Shown here: positions 16,529 to 24,760 of the stretch, piece by piece | How the letters are laid out: each line of letters opens with the position of its first letter | Numbering within the stretch: position 1 is the stretch's first letter | NCBI GenBank assembly: GCA_009693435.1 | Contig: SHXF01000002.1 | Location: 124,001-188,000 of the forward strand | DNA length: 64,000 nt | DNA from: Betaproteobacteria bacterium | Lineage (GTDB): Bacteria; Pseudomonadota; Gammaproteobacteria; Burkholderiales; SG8-39 | Direction: 5' to 3' | Program-made: the position numbers and the translations under genes | The notes under the pieces: generated by a model | Seen by the model: only the letters and a program-made list of their open reading frames with translations | Databases searched by the model: none | Told to the model about the DNA's origin: nothing

Positions 16529-18016
16529 ATGCCTGAACTGGATCTGATCATTCGCAACGGAACGGTCGTCACGGCGACCGACCGGATGCAATGCGACGTT
16601 GGCATCGCCGACGGAAAGATTGTCGCCTTGAACTCCCGGCTGGAGCGAGCCGCGCAGGAGATCGACGCGGCGGGGCTATACGTTCTGCCGGGCGGCGTCG
16701 AAGGCCATTGCCACATCGAACAGCGAGGCACGCACGGAGTCATGACCGCGGACGATTTCTACACCGGCACGGTGTCCGCGGTATTTGGCGGCACGACGAC
16801 CGTGCTGCCGTTTGCCGCACAAGGCCAGGGGCAGTCGCTACGCCAGGTCGTCGATGACTACGCCGCATGCGCCCGTCCGAAAGCCGTCATCGACTACGGT
16901 TTCCATCTCATTATCGCCGACCCGACGCCGCAGGTGCTCGAACAGGAGCTGCCCTCGTTGATTCAGGACGGGTACACGTCCTTCAAGATCTACATGACTT
17001 ACGAAGGATTGCGTCTCGACGACCTGCAAGTCCTGGAGGTGTTTGCAGCCGCGCGGGCGCTCGGGGCATTCGTCATGGTCCATGCGGAGAACCATGACAT
17101 GATCCGCTGGCTGCGCAAGCGCTTGATCGACCGCGGCCACGTGAAGCCGAGATATCACGCCATCAGCCATCCTCGGGTCGGCGAGGGCGAGGCCGCGAAT
17201 CGCGCCATCGCGCTGTCGCGGTTGATCGACATTCCCATCCTGATCGTCCACGTTTCCTGCGAGCAGGCGATGATCGAGATTCGCAAAGCGCAGACGGCGG
17301 GCCTGAAAGTATTCGCGGAAACCTGCCCGCAGTACCTGTGCCTGACGGCCAAGGACCTCGACCGCGAGGCCTTCGAAGGCGCGAAATTCTGCTGCAGCCC
17401 GCCGCTGCGGGATGTCGCGTCGCAGGAAGCAATCTGGCGGGGCATCCGTAACGGCACCTTCCAGGTCTTCTCGTCGGACCATGCGCCCTACCGGTTCGAC
17501 GAGACCGGCAAGTTTCACGCGGGCCCGAACCCCAACTTCACGCAGGTGGCCAACGGCCTGCCGGGAATCGAATTGCGTGCGCCGCTGCTGTTTTCGGAAG
17601 GAGTCGGCAAGGGGCGCATCGACCTCCATCAGTTCGTTGCCCTGACCTCGACCAACCCTGCGAAGCTCTACGGGCTCTATCCGCGCAAGGGATCCCTCGC
17701 TATCGGCGGCGACGCGGACATCGCCCTCTGGGATCCGAACAAAGAAGTGACGGTGACCCACAGCATGCTTCATGACGCCTGCGGATACACGCCATATGAA
17801 GGCATGCGCGTCAAAGGCTGGCCTGTGACCGTTCTCAGCCGTGGTCGCATCGCGGTCCAGGATGGTCAATTGAAAATCGCCAAAGGCAGCGGTCGCTTTC
17901 TCAAGCGCGAGTTGTCGAGCGCCGCCCGGCCCCTCGGCGTCCTCGAACAGGAAATGGATCCAGGGAAGAACTTTGGCGCAGACCTGCTTTCGTCCAAAAT
18001 CTCGCGGAAAACATGA
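16529..18016 (+). CDS. Dihydropyrimidinase/hydantoinase-family amidohydrolase
   Basis: 495 residues, TIM-barrel amidohydrolase. Metal residues: His60 and His62 (GHCHIE), Lys153 probably carboxylated (SFKIYMTYE), His185 (VHAENHD), His241 (IVHVSCEQ) and Asp317 (SSDHAPY). This set matches dihydropyrimidinases and hydantoinases that hydrolyse cyclic ureides or imides. ATG 16529 was chosen because GGAGGCGAGG lies just upstream and the chain then starts with the family LIIRNGTVVT. Likely order in the pathway: ring opening here, decarbamoylation by the nitrilase-type enzyme, then transamination. Confidence 0.92.
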   Translation: MPELDLIIRNGTVVTATDRMQCDVGIADGKIVALNSRLERAAQEIDAAGLYVLPGGVEGHCHIEQRGTHGVMTADDFYTGTVSAVFGGTTTVLPFAAQGQGQSLRQVVDDYAACARPKAVIDYGFHLIIADPTPQVLEQELPSLIQDGYTSFKIYMTYEGLRLDDLQVLEVFAAARALGAFVMVHAENHDMIRWLRKRLIDRGHVKPRYHAISHPRVGEGEAANRAIALSRLIDIPILIVHVSCEQAMIEIRKAQTAGLKVFAETCPQYLCLTAKDLDREAFEGAKFCCSPPLRDVASQEAIWRGIRNGTFQVFSSDHAPYRFDETGKFHAGPNPNFTQVANGLPGIELRAPLLFSEGVGKGRIDLHQFVALTSTNPAKLYGLYPRKGSLAIGGDADIALWDPNKEVTVTHSMLHDACGYTPYEGMRVKGWPVTVLSRGRIAVQDGQLKIAKGSGRFLKRELSSAARPLGVLEQEMDPGKNFGADLLSSKISRKT

Positions 18017-18029
18017 CGGGCATTTCGCA

Positions 18030-18170
18030 GGGCGGACCGAAGGCCGCATCGCCAGGGTGGAGGCGGCGATCGCGGCGGGGACGCGGCAATTCTGGATCGG
18101 CATCCACTTCGACGACAAGCAGCGTTTCATCCGGGAGTGGACCGCAAAGGTTATTCCGGCGTTCCGTTAG
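18030..18170 (+). pseudogene. 3' fragment of a second LLM oxidoreductase gene
   Basis: In this frame the DNA reads ARVEAAIAAGTRQFWIGIHF and ends FIREWTAKVIPAFR, matching the end of the intact LLM protein (AGARQIWLSVHF ... FLREWAAKVMPAFR) at roughly two residues in three. No 5' part is present: the dihydropyrimidinase stop is 14 bp upstream. It is the last ~46 codons of a paralogue, not a gene. Confidence 0.85.
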
Positions 18171-18265
18171 CCGGCTGCGGCCGGGCCGCCTGCGCGCGTG
18201 CGCGAGCGGAGAGACGCCGGGTTGATGAATCGGCATAGGGCCATCTGACGAACTGGATCCGAAAA

Positions 18266-19615
18266 ATGACACATGTCCTTCATCGAACACTCAACCAGGA
18301 CTATCCCTGCGTTGACACCGGTTATGGCGTATTCCTCAGGGATACGAATGGCAAGGAGTACATCGACGCTTGCGGCGGAGCGGCGGTGTCCTGCCTGGGC
18401 CACCAGCATCCCGATGTCGTGGCGGCCATCGTGCGCCAGGCGAACAAACTCACCTACGCACACACCAGCTTTTTCACCACCGAAATCGCCGAGACGCTGG
18501 CGGACAAACTGATCGCCGGCGCCCCGCGTGACCTGTCGCGCGTCTATATGGTCTCCAGCGGTTCCGAGGCAATGGAGACCGCCCTCAAGATGGCCCGCCA
18601 ATATTACGTCGAACTCGGCCAGCCACAGCGGCGCTTCTTCATCGGGCGTAAGCAGAGCTTCCACGGCAATACCCTGGGCGCGCTCGCAGTGGGCGGCAAT
18701 GAATGGCGCCGCAAGCAGTTCGCTCCCCTGCTGATCGAGACCCACCACGTCTCGGCGCCGTATGACTATCGAGACCGCAGGCCCGCAGAGAGCCCGGCGG
18801 CCTATGGCGCCCGGCTGGCCGAGGAACTGGACGCCAAACTGGTGGAAATCGGATCGGAGAACGTCCTCGCCTTTGTCGCCGAGACCGTTGGCGGCGCGAC
18901 CGCGGGGGTTCTGCTACCCCCGCCGGGGTATTTCGAACGCGTCCGGTCCGTCTGCGATCGCCACGGAATTCTCATGATCCTGGACGAAGTCATGTGCGGC
19001 ATGGGCCGCACGGGAACGCTGCACGCCTGCGAGCAGGAGGGGATCAGCCCCGACTTGATGACCATCGCAAAGGGGCTCGGCGGCGGCAACATGCCCATTG
19101 GCGCGGTGCTGATCGCCGACAAGATTTTTGAAGCGTTTCGCAAAGGCTCCGGGCTGTTCCAGCACGGGCACACTTACCTCGGCCACCCGATTGCCTGCGC
19201 GGCCGCGCTGGCGGTTCAACAGGTGATTGAACGTGACCGATTGCTCGACAACGTCAAGGCGCGCGGCGCGCAGCTTGGCGCGCGCCTTTGCGAGCGACTC
19301 GGCAACAGCGCGCAGGTGGGCGATATCCGCGGCCGAGGGCTTTTCTGGGCGCTGGAACTGGTTTCCGATCGCGCTACCAAAGAGCCTTTTGCCCCGGCAT
19401 TCAAAATGCACCAGCGCGTAAAGCGGGAGGCCATGGCCCGCGGCCTGCTCGTCTATCCCATGGGCGGCACGATCGACGGCAGTCGCGGCGATCACGTGCT
19501 TCTGGCGCCCCCTTTCATCGTCGACTCCACGATGATCGACACCATCGTCGATCGCCTGGGCGATGCCATCGACGCCAGTGTGGGCGCCGCCCTCACGGCG
19601 AGCGCCCAGGGGTAG
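18266..19615 (+). CDS. Class III PLP-dependent aminotransferase
   Basis: 449 residues with the full class III set: YMVSSGSEAMETALKMARQY, SFHGNTLGAL, the cofactor Asp240 in LMILDEVMCGMGRTG and the Schiff-base Lys269 in MTIAKGLGGG. Family members use omega- or beta-amino acids with pyruvate or 2-oxoglutarate. In this setting (ring opener plus decarbamoylase) it would remove the amino group from a beta-alanine-like product. ATG 18266 starts the conserved N-terminus; no strong ribosome site is seen. Confidence 0.92.
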   Translation: MTHVLHRTLNQDYPCVDTGYGVFLRDTNGKEYIDACGGAAVSCLGHQHPDVVAAIVRQANKLTYAHTSFFTTEIAETLADKLIAGAPRDLSRVYMVSSGSEAMETALKMARQYYVELGQPQRRFFIGRKQSFHGNTLGALAVGGNEWRRKQFAPLLIETHHVSAPYDYRDRRPAESPAAYGARLAEELDAKLVEIGSENVLAFVAETVGGATAGVLLPPPGYFERVRSVCDRHGILMILDEVMCGMGRTGTLHACEQEGISPDLMTIAKGLGGGNMPIGAVLIADKIFEAFRKGSGLFQHGHTYLGHPIACAAALAVQQVIERDRLLDNVKARGAQLGARLCERLGNSAQVGDIRGRGLFWALELVSDRATKEPFAPAFKMHQRVKREAMARGLLVYPMGGTIDGSRGDHVLLAPPFIVDSTMIDTIVDRLGDAIDASVGAALTASAQG

Positions 19616-19645
19616 GCCGGCCGCGCCGTCAGGCTGCGCCCGCAG

Positions 19646-20311
19646 TCAATGGCCCAGCCGGTGCTCCAGGCGGCTGACCATCCGCACCACCGGCCACAGC
19701 ATCAGCAGATAGATCGCCGCCGCCAGCACGATGGGCGAGGCATTCTGCGTCATGGCGCGCCCCATGTCCGAGGAGTAGAGCATTTCCGGCAGCCCAACCA
19801 CGCTCGCGAGAGCGGTCAGTTTCACGACCTCGATCGTGTTGGAGATCAGGTCCGGGAGCACGTTGCGCACTGCCTGAGGCAGCACCACGAAAAACGTCGT
19901 CTGCAGCTTCGTGAGGCCGGTCGAGCGGGCCGCCTCCGATTGGCCGGCGCCAACGCTCTCGAGGCCGGCGCGGTACACCTCCCCGTAGTAGGCGGAGGTG
20001 TTGAGCAGGAAAGCGACACAGACGGCCATATACGGCGACGGCCGGATGCCAATGAAGGGCAGCCCGCTATAGATGAAGATCAACAGAACCAGCGGCGGCA
20101 CCGAGCGGAAGAAATCCACCTGAAGCATGACCGGGATGCGAACCATGCGCCAGCGCGAGTGCATGCCGAACGCAATGATCAACCCGCCGCCGAGTCCGAG
20201 CGGAATGACCGCGGCACAGACCAGCAGCGTCATGCCCAGGCCGTTGAGCACCAGCGGGAAAACCTTGACGATGACTTCAATGTTGAAGAAATCATGGATC
20301 AATGCCTCCAT
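19646..20311 (-). CDS. Polar amino acid ABC transporter permease (second of two)
   Basis: 221 residues, about five membrane helices, with the HisM/GlnP-type signature: FRSVPPLVLLIFIYSGLPFI and the EAA loop EAARSTGLTKLQTTFFVVLP followed by QAVRNVLPDLISN. The start ATG (20311) overlaps the TGA of the upstream permease by one base, so the two are coupled. The pair would form the heterodimeric channel, with the ATPase at 21270 and the binding protein at 22042-22878. Confidence 0.9.
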   Translation of the reverse strand: MEALIHDFFNIEVIVKVFPLVLNGLGMTLLVCAAVIPLGLGGGLIIAFGMHSRWRMVRIPVMLQVDFFRSVPPLVLLIFIYSGLPFIGIRPSPYMAVCVAFLLNTSAYYGEVYRAGLESVGAGQSEAARSTGLTKLQTTFFVVLPQAVRNVLPDLISNTIEVVKLTALASVVGLPEMLYSSDMGRAMTQNASPIVLAAAIYLLMLWPVVRMVSRLEHRLGH

Positions 20312-20994
20312 CAGGCACGCCTCCAGGCGAAGCGCGTTTCGATCCAGCGGGAGGCGATGACGACCGGAATGAACAGCAGCACGTAGGCGAGCGCGCCGAG
20401 CATCAGCGGCGTGGAATTGCCGATGATGCTTTGTCCGGTCGAGGCGACGCTGAGGATCTCGGGAACGCCGATCACGCCGCCGAGCGCGGTATTCTTCGTG
20501 ATCCCGATGGTGCGATTGGTGAGCGGCGCGATCGCCAGCCGGACTGCCTGCGGCAGGACAATGTAGGCGAGCGTCTGGCCAAAGGACAGGCTGGTCGAGC
20601 GCGCGGCCTCCCACTGCCCCTTGCGCACCGAGAGAATTCCGGCCCAGAAGATTTCTTCGGCGAATGCCGCCAGCACAAGCCCCAGAGCGAGCCAGAGCAC
20701 CTGGAAAGCCGAGAGGACAATCCCCAGTCCGGGCAAGCCGAAATAGAACAGCAGGATCAGCACCAGCGGAGGAAAGGCGCGCAGCGCGTCGACAGCGATG
20801 ACTATGGGATAGTTGACCGCGCGGACCTCGAAGCTGCGGATGACCGCGAGGGTGAGCCCGGCAAGAATGCCGGAGACCACGACCAGCGTCGCCAGATGGA
20901 TCGTGACCAGCATCGCCTTGGCGATTTCCGGCGCGAAGCGGGCAACCAGATCCGCCCGGAAGAAGGATTCTATGAGGAGCGACCAGGAGTCCAT
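20311..20994 (-). CDS. Polar amino acid ABC transporter permease (first of two)
   Basis: 227 residues, homologous to the next permease. It has LRAFPPLVLILLFYFGLPGL and the EAA loop EAARSTSLSFGQTLAYIVLP with QAVRLAIAPLTNR. It is the upstream partner of a one-base-overlapping pair and is transcribed away from the ATPase gene; the two units share the 275-bp divergent region 20995-21269. Confidence 0.9.
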   Translation of the reverse strand: MDSWSLLIESFFRADLVARFAPEIAKAMLVTIHLATLVVVSGILAGLTLAVIRSFEVRAVNYPIVIAVDALRAFPPLVLILLFYFGLPGLGIVLSAFQVLWLALGLVLAAFAEEIFWAGILSVRKGQWEAARSTSLSFGQTLAYIVLPQAVRLAIAPLTNRTIGITKNTALGGVIGVPEILSVASTGQSIIGNSTPLMLGALAYVLLFIPVVIASRWIETRFAWRRA

Positions 20995-21269
20995 GTCGTG
21001 CGGTCGATGCGCGGGGCTCGATTCCCTTGCGCCGGGCCGGCGATGTCGGGGGAACCCATTTTAGTCGCCGCCAGCCCGCGACGGGAGATGAATGCGTCGG
21101 CGACGGGACATGACCCGTTCGCGGCGTGGACCGCCTCGAATGGGCGATCCGATTCCGCGGTACCATCCACCATCGTCAGCGAAGTCCCATCGATGCCGCA
21201 ATCGCTCAAAACACCTTCCCGGGGAGGCCAGCCCGCCGCCGATCCCGCGAGCGGACGCGCCCCTGCGGC

Positions 21270-22016
21270 ATGACCAGCGACGCGCCGAAGATGCTGGAAG
21301 TGCGGGGGCTGCGAAAGAGTTTCGGCCACGCCGAGATTCTCCGCGGCATCGATCTCGCCGTCCTGCGGCAGGAGCTCGTTTTCGTCATCGGGCCTTCAGG
21401 CTCGGGCAAGAGCACCCTGCTGCGCTGCTGCAATCGGCTGGAGGAGCCCACCGGAGGCTCGGTGATCGTCGACGGCATCGACCTCATGTCACCGACGACC
21501 GACATCAACGCCATGCGGCGCCACATTGGCATGGTGTTCCAGTCGTTCAATCTCTATCCGCACATGACGGCGCTGGGCAACGTCACCCTCGCTCTGCGCA
21601 AGGTGTTGCGGCTCCCCCGGCCGGAAGCGGAGGCGATCGGGATGGCCGCGCTCGCCCGTGTCAGCCTGACGGACAAGGCGCGCGCGTACCCTGCGGAACT
21701 CTCGGGCGGCCAGCAGCAGCGCGTGGCGATCGCGCGCGCGCTGGCGCTTGAACCCAAGATCATGCTCTTCGACGAGCCGACCTCCGCGCTCGATCCGGAA
21801 CTCGTCGGCAGCGTGCTGCAGGTAATGCGCCAGCTCAAGGCTGGCGGCATGACCATGCTCGTGGTCAGTCACGAAATGCGATTTGCCCGCGAGGCGGCCG
21901 ACCGCGTGATCTTCATGGACGGCGGCCTCATCGTCGAAGAGGGTCCGCCGGCGCAGTTGTTCTCCAGTCCGCGCGAGGCGCGAACCAGCGCATTCATCGC
22001 GGAATTGGTGCGCTGA
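21270..22016 (+). CDS. Polar amino acid ABC transporter ATP-binding protein
   Basis: 248 residues. Walker [11 protein letters not shown]-loop [13 protein letters not shown], signature [17 protein letters not shown], Walker [12 protein letters not shown] and switch VVSHEM are all present; the Asn-Leu-Tyr-Pro-His after the Q-loop is typical of HisP/GlnQ-type importers. ATG 21270 gives the standard start ([12 protein letters not shown]); a longer in-frame start at 21126 would add a tail with no homology. It faces away from the permeases and towards the binding-protein gene. Confidence 0.93.
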   Translation: MTSDAPKMLEVRGLRKSFGHAEILRGIDLAVLRQELVFVIGPSGSGKSTLLRCCNRLEEPTGGSVIVDGIDLMSPTTDINAMRRHIGMVFQSFNLYPHMTALGNVTLALRKVLRLPRPEAEAIGMAALARVSLTDKARAYPAELSGGQQQRVAIARALALEPKIMLFDEPTSALDPELVGSVLQVMRQLKAGGMTMLVVSHEMRFAREAADRVIFMDGGLIVEEGPPAQLFSSPREARTSAFIAELVR

Positions 22017-22041
22017 CTAGGCGCTTCCCGTTCTCATGGGC

Positions 22042-22878
22042 TCAACTGCACGCCGGCTGATGCGGGGTCGGATCGTATCCCGGCATGCCGGGCACGCCGA
22101 ATCCAGGTGAGATCGTGGTCGCCGCAGAACCGGGGGCGGGCGGGATGCCGAACCATTTCTCGTGGATCTTGGCGATAAATCCGTCCTTTTTCATGCATTC
22201 CAACGCACCCTCGATCTGATTGCGCATGGCGATGTTGTCTTTGCGCACGGGAATCGCAAATACGGTTCCGAGCGAGTGCAGGTAGGAAAGCTTGATCGCC
22301 GGATTATTCTTGGTTGCCCATGCGGCCGCTGAACTGTTCGTAACCAGCGCGACCGCTCGATTCGAGATCACCGCCTGGATGGCATCGGTCGTGCTGCCGA
22401 ACGATTCGACGGTCCAACCGTACTTGTCGGACAGGGGACGCGCCCAGATGTCGAGGGTGGTGCCCTTGTTGACCGCGATGACCTTGCCCTTCAGTTCTTC
22501 CAGCGCTTTGATGAGGGGGCCGTCCTTCTTCACCACGAACTGAAAATTGGTGTCGATGTAGCCCTCGGTGAAGAGCAGGCTGTCGGCCCGATCCTTGGTC
22601 ACGGTCACGGGTGCGGCAATGAAGTCGTAGGTGCCCGCCTGCAATCCGGGTATCAGTCCCGAGAATTGCACCGCGTCGATAGTGATCGGCCGCTTCAGGC
22701 GCCGCGCAATCTCATTGGACAGGTCGACGTTGAAGCCTTCCACACCGGAGGGAATTTTCGGCATGGCGTGAGGCGCGAAAGTGCCGTCGACCCCGGTCTT
22801 GAGCGGCTGCTGCGCCCACACCGGTGTGCCCACCAGAAGAGAAAATGCGATGCCCCCGCAAAGTACGCTTGCTTTCAT
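22042..22878 (-). CDS. Polar amino acid ABC transporter substrate-binding protein
   Basis: 278 residues, SBP family 3. The signal peptide ends near TPVWAQ. Family marks: GVEGFNVDLSNEIARRL, AVQFSGLIPGLQAGTYDFIA, PVTVTKDRADSLLFTEGY and GKVIAVNKGTTLDIWA. AAGGAGG lies upstream of the start. Its ligand is probably an amino acid or a ureido/amide derivative used by the neighbouring catabolic enzymes. C-terminus has a Pro/Gly-rich extension of about 25 residues. Confidence 0.92.
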   Translation of the reverse strand: MKASVLCGGIAFSLLVGTPVWAQQPLKTGVDGTFAPHAMPKIPSGVEGFNVDLSNEIARRLKRPITIDAVQFSGLIPGLQAGTYDFIAAPVTVTKDRADSLLFTEGYIDTNFQFVVKKDGPLIKALEELKGKVIAVNKGTTLDIWARPLSDKYGWTVESFGSTTDAIQAVISNRAVALVTNSSAAAWATKNNPAIKLSYLHSLGTVFAIPVRKDNIAMRNQIEGALECMKKDGFIAKIHEKWFGIPPAPGSAATTISPGFGVPGMPGYDPTPHQPACS

Positions 22879-23013
22879 GTGGCTTTCCTCCTTGAACTGG
22901 CTCTACGCCGAATGGCGCAGGGCTTTTCATGCGAAGTTGAGTATACCTATGCCGCCTTCGCACGACAAGAAGTCCGCCAGCGCACGAAACAATCAGGCCG
23001 GGGCAGCCATCAC

Positions 23014-23297
23014 TCCCACTACTTCATACACGAACGGCCGTTGTGGCCTGCAATGCCTGGCGAACCAGGAGCTGCTGCCGCCGACCGGCACGGTGGTGAT
23101 CTGCGCGCCGTTGAAGATCTTGAGCGGCAGCGGCAGTCCGCTGCGGGTGATGGCGCTGGTGCCCTCGGTTTCGGCGGGCGGGTGGTTGACGGACGTCGGG
23201 GTGCGCTGCGCTTACCCCAACAATTGGTTAAATTATATTTAACTGCGCGCCATTCCTCGACCTATTACGGGAAATAGTCGCTCAAAAACAATATAAT
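23014..23297 (+). pseudogene. Direct repeat B: degraded cyclase 3' end plus downstream DNA
   Basis: The plus strand encodes SHYFIHE and then, after a frameshift, GLQCLANQELLPPTGTVVIC and PLRVMALVPSV, the end of the cyclase protein at 13267-14097 with a few substitutions. Homology continues past the lost stop codon through GCGCTGCGCTTACCCCAAC and TTGGTTAAATTATATTT to CTCAAAAACAATATAA. It has no start or catalytic region. It closes the island that began after the intact cyclase. Confidence 0.85.
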
Positions 23298-23340
23298 TGG
23301 CAGACCCTGCGGAGCGGGGTCTGCGTCAGTCGCACGGTGA

Positions 23341-24087
23341 TTACGCTCGCTTGCGGCGGCTGAATCCAAGTCCGGCCAAGCCCAAGCCGAGAAGGACGAG
23401 TGAGGCCGGCTCAGGCACGGAATTTTCGGCCAGTACCAGCGAGGTGGAGATCGTCAGGTTGGACCCCGACGTGTGGCGCTCGGCGAAGAAGAAGTCAAAG
23501 CTGTAGTTGCCAGTCGTGCGCCCACCGTTGGCAGCGAACAGGCTGTCCAGGTTCACGGTTTGGCTCTGAAAACCATGGACCCCCCCGAGGTCGATGCCCA
23601 ACAGCCCATCGAAGTACACCCAGACGTCGTCGTCGCCACCAAATGTAAACGACTGGCCTGCGCCCAGAACGTACCCGAAGCTCGTGCCGATGTTGTAAGT
23701 GAAGTGGTAGTTGTGGGGGCGGCCCTGGTTACCCAACAACTGATTGTCGATCGGAAAGAAGTTGTTGTTGGCATAGGTGTATATCCCGCTGCCAGAAGAC
23801 GTTTCGTTCAGAGTCAGCGCATAGGCCGTCGTGTTGAGGGTGTTGGTGAACCAGTTGCTGAAAGCACCGGCACCGGTGTTGGAGATGGTGACCGCACCTG
23901 TTGTAGTAAGTGTGGGTGAGGCGCCCGTCAGTGTGGAAGAGACGTAGCCTGGACCCGCACCCCCCACACCCTCGAAGTTGAAACCATCGGCGTTGAAGTC
24001 GCGCACGGTGCCCGTGAGGATGATAGGGGCGGCCGAAACGGACGTAGCCAGCAAAGCTAGCGCGAGCATGGGGATTAGACGATTCAT
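23341..24087 (-). CDS. PEP-CTERM sorting-domain protein with fibro-slime-like domain
   Basis: 248 residues, secreted. Signal peptide MNRLIPMLALALLATSVSA; then a domain with NFEGVGG, NYHFTYNIGTSFGYVLGAGQ and FGGDDDVWVYFDGLLGIDLG, the pattern of fibro-slime/PA14-type exported domains; then the sorting signal VPEP, a hydrophobic stretch and RRKR at the end. PEP-CTERM proteins are processed by exosortase and linked to exopolysaccharide or floc formation. No exosortase is in the window. A sigma-54 promoter lies 93 bp upstream. Confidence 0.92.
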   Translation of the reverse strand: MNRLIPMLALALLATSVSAAPIILTGTVRDFNADGFNFEGVGGAGPGYVSSTLTGASPTLTTTGAVTISNTGAGAFSNWFTNTLNTTAYALTLNETSSGSGIYTYANNNFFPIDNQLLGNQGRPHNYHFTYNIGTSFGYVLGAGQSFTFGGDDDVWVYFDGLLGIDLGGVHGFQSQTVNLDSLFAANGGRTTGNYSFDFFFAERHTSGSNLTISTSLVLAENSVPEPASLVLLGLGLAGLGFSRRKRA

Positions 24088-24179
24088 GGTTTGACCTCGA
24101 CGATTTAAGGAGTCTCTGTTCTTGACTTGGTTGGGAGGCTGGGTGTAAGTACGACTCTAGGCTGCCAGCCCAACCGTAA

Positions 24180-24194
24180 GCAATTGTCGTGCCA
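24180..24194 (-). promoter_or_regulatory. Sigma-54 (-24/-12) promoter of the PEP-CTERM gene
   Basis: On the minus strand the sequence is TGGCACGACAATTGC, an exact match to the RpoN consensus TGGCAC-N5-TTGC. It lies 93 bp before the PEP-CTERM start codon and points toward it. PEP-CTERM genes are known to be controlled by RpoN with the PrsK/PrsR two-component system. The nearby TGTAAAGTTTTTCGACA (24257-24273), about 65 bp further upstream, is a candidate activator site, which is inference. Confidence 0.85.
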
Positions 24195-24284
24195 AAATTA
24201 TTATTCATTTATAAACATTAAGTTAATAGAAAACCGGTTTCGCACTACATGGGGTGTGTAAAGTTTTTCGACAAAACCCATGTG

Positions 24285-24300
24285 CCGACTTGAGAGTCGG
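24285..24300. repeat. Small hairpin
   Basis: CCGACT-TGAG-AGTCGG is a perfect 6-bp stem with a 4-base loop in the AT-richer region upstream of the sigma-54 promoter. Role unknown. Confidence 0.5.
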
Positions 24301-24453
24301 CGGCTCACATTGGCCAAACTTGCGCGATCGAATTGACCAGCGCGAAGCTTGACCAATTATTCGGCCGGATCGCAAAATTGGCTGAGCGCACGCGCTCAGG
24401 ACAAATTGCGGGCAGAGGTCGGTTTTTTATGTGCGCCTGCACCACCGTCGTAC

Positions 24454-24748
24454 GACGCGAATTCACCGCGCCGTCGCCGCAGGAAAAGCGTCGGTGTTCG
24501 GCGCGCTGAAGTTGCGCCCTACGGTCGGTGTTGGGTCACCGGGTCGGGGTTCGAACCACGGCTGTAGGGCGCGGATTCATCGCGCTATGGCCGCAGGAAA
24601 CGCGTCGGTGTTCGGCGCGCTGAAGCTGCGCCCTACGGTCGGTGATGGGTCACCGACTCGGAGTTCGAACCATTTGCTGTAGGGCGCAGATTCATCGCGC
24701 CATGGCCGCAGGAATAGCGCCGATGTTCGGCGTGCAGAAGCCGCGCCT
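24454..24748 (+). repeat. Tandem array of a ~115-bp repeat (two copies plus a partial)
   Basis: Blocks GTTCGGCGCGCTGAAG recur at about 24495, 24609 and (diverged) 24724, giving a period near 115 bp. Each unit also has GCGGATTCATCGCGC, GGCCGCAGGAA, GCGCCCTACGGTCGGTG, TGGGTCACCG and GTTCGAACCA. A further single copy is at 14254-14342. The whole gap 24088-24760 otherwise holds only the promoter elements listed. Confidence 0.9.
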
Positions 24749-24760
24749 GACTTCGGCAAG

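Noticed and set aside
24549..24560. GGTTCGAACCA resembling a tRNA T-arm
   Set aside because: It is part of the ~115-bp repeat; no acceptor, D or anticodon stems can be drawn around it.
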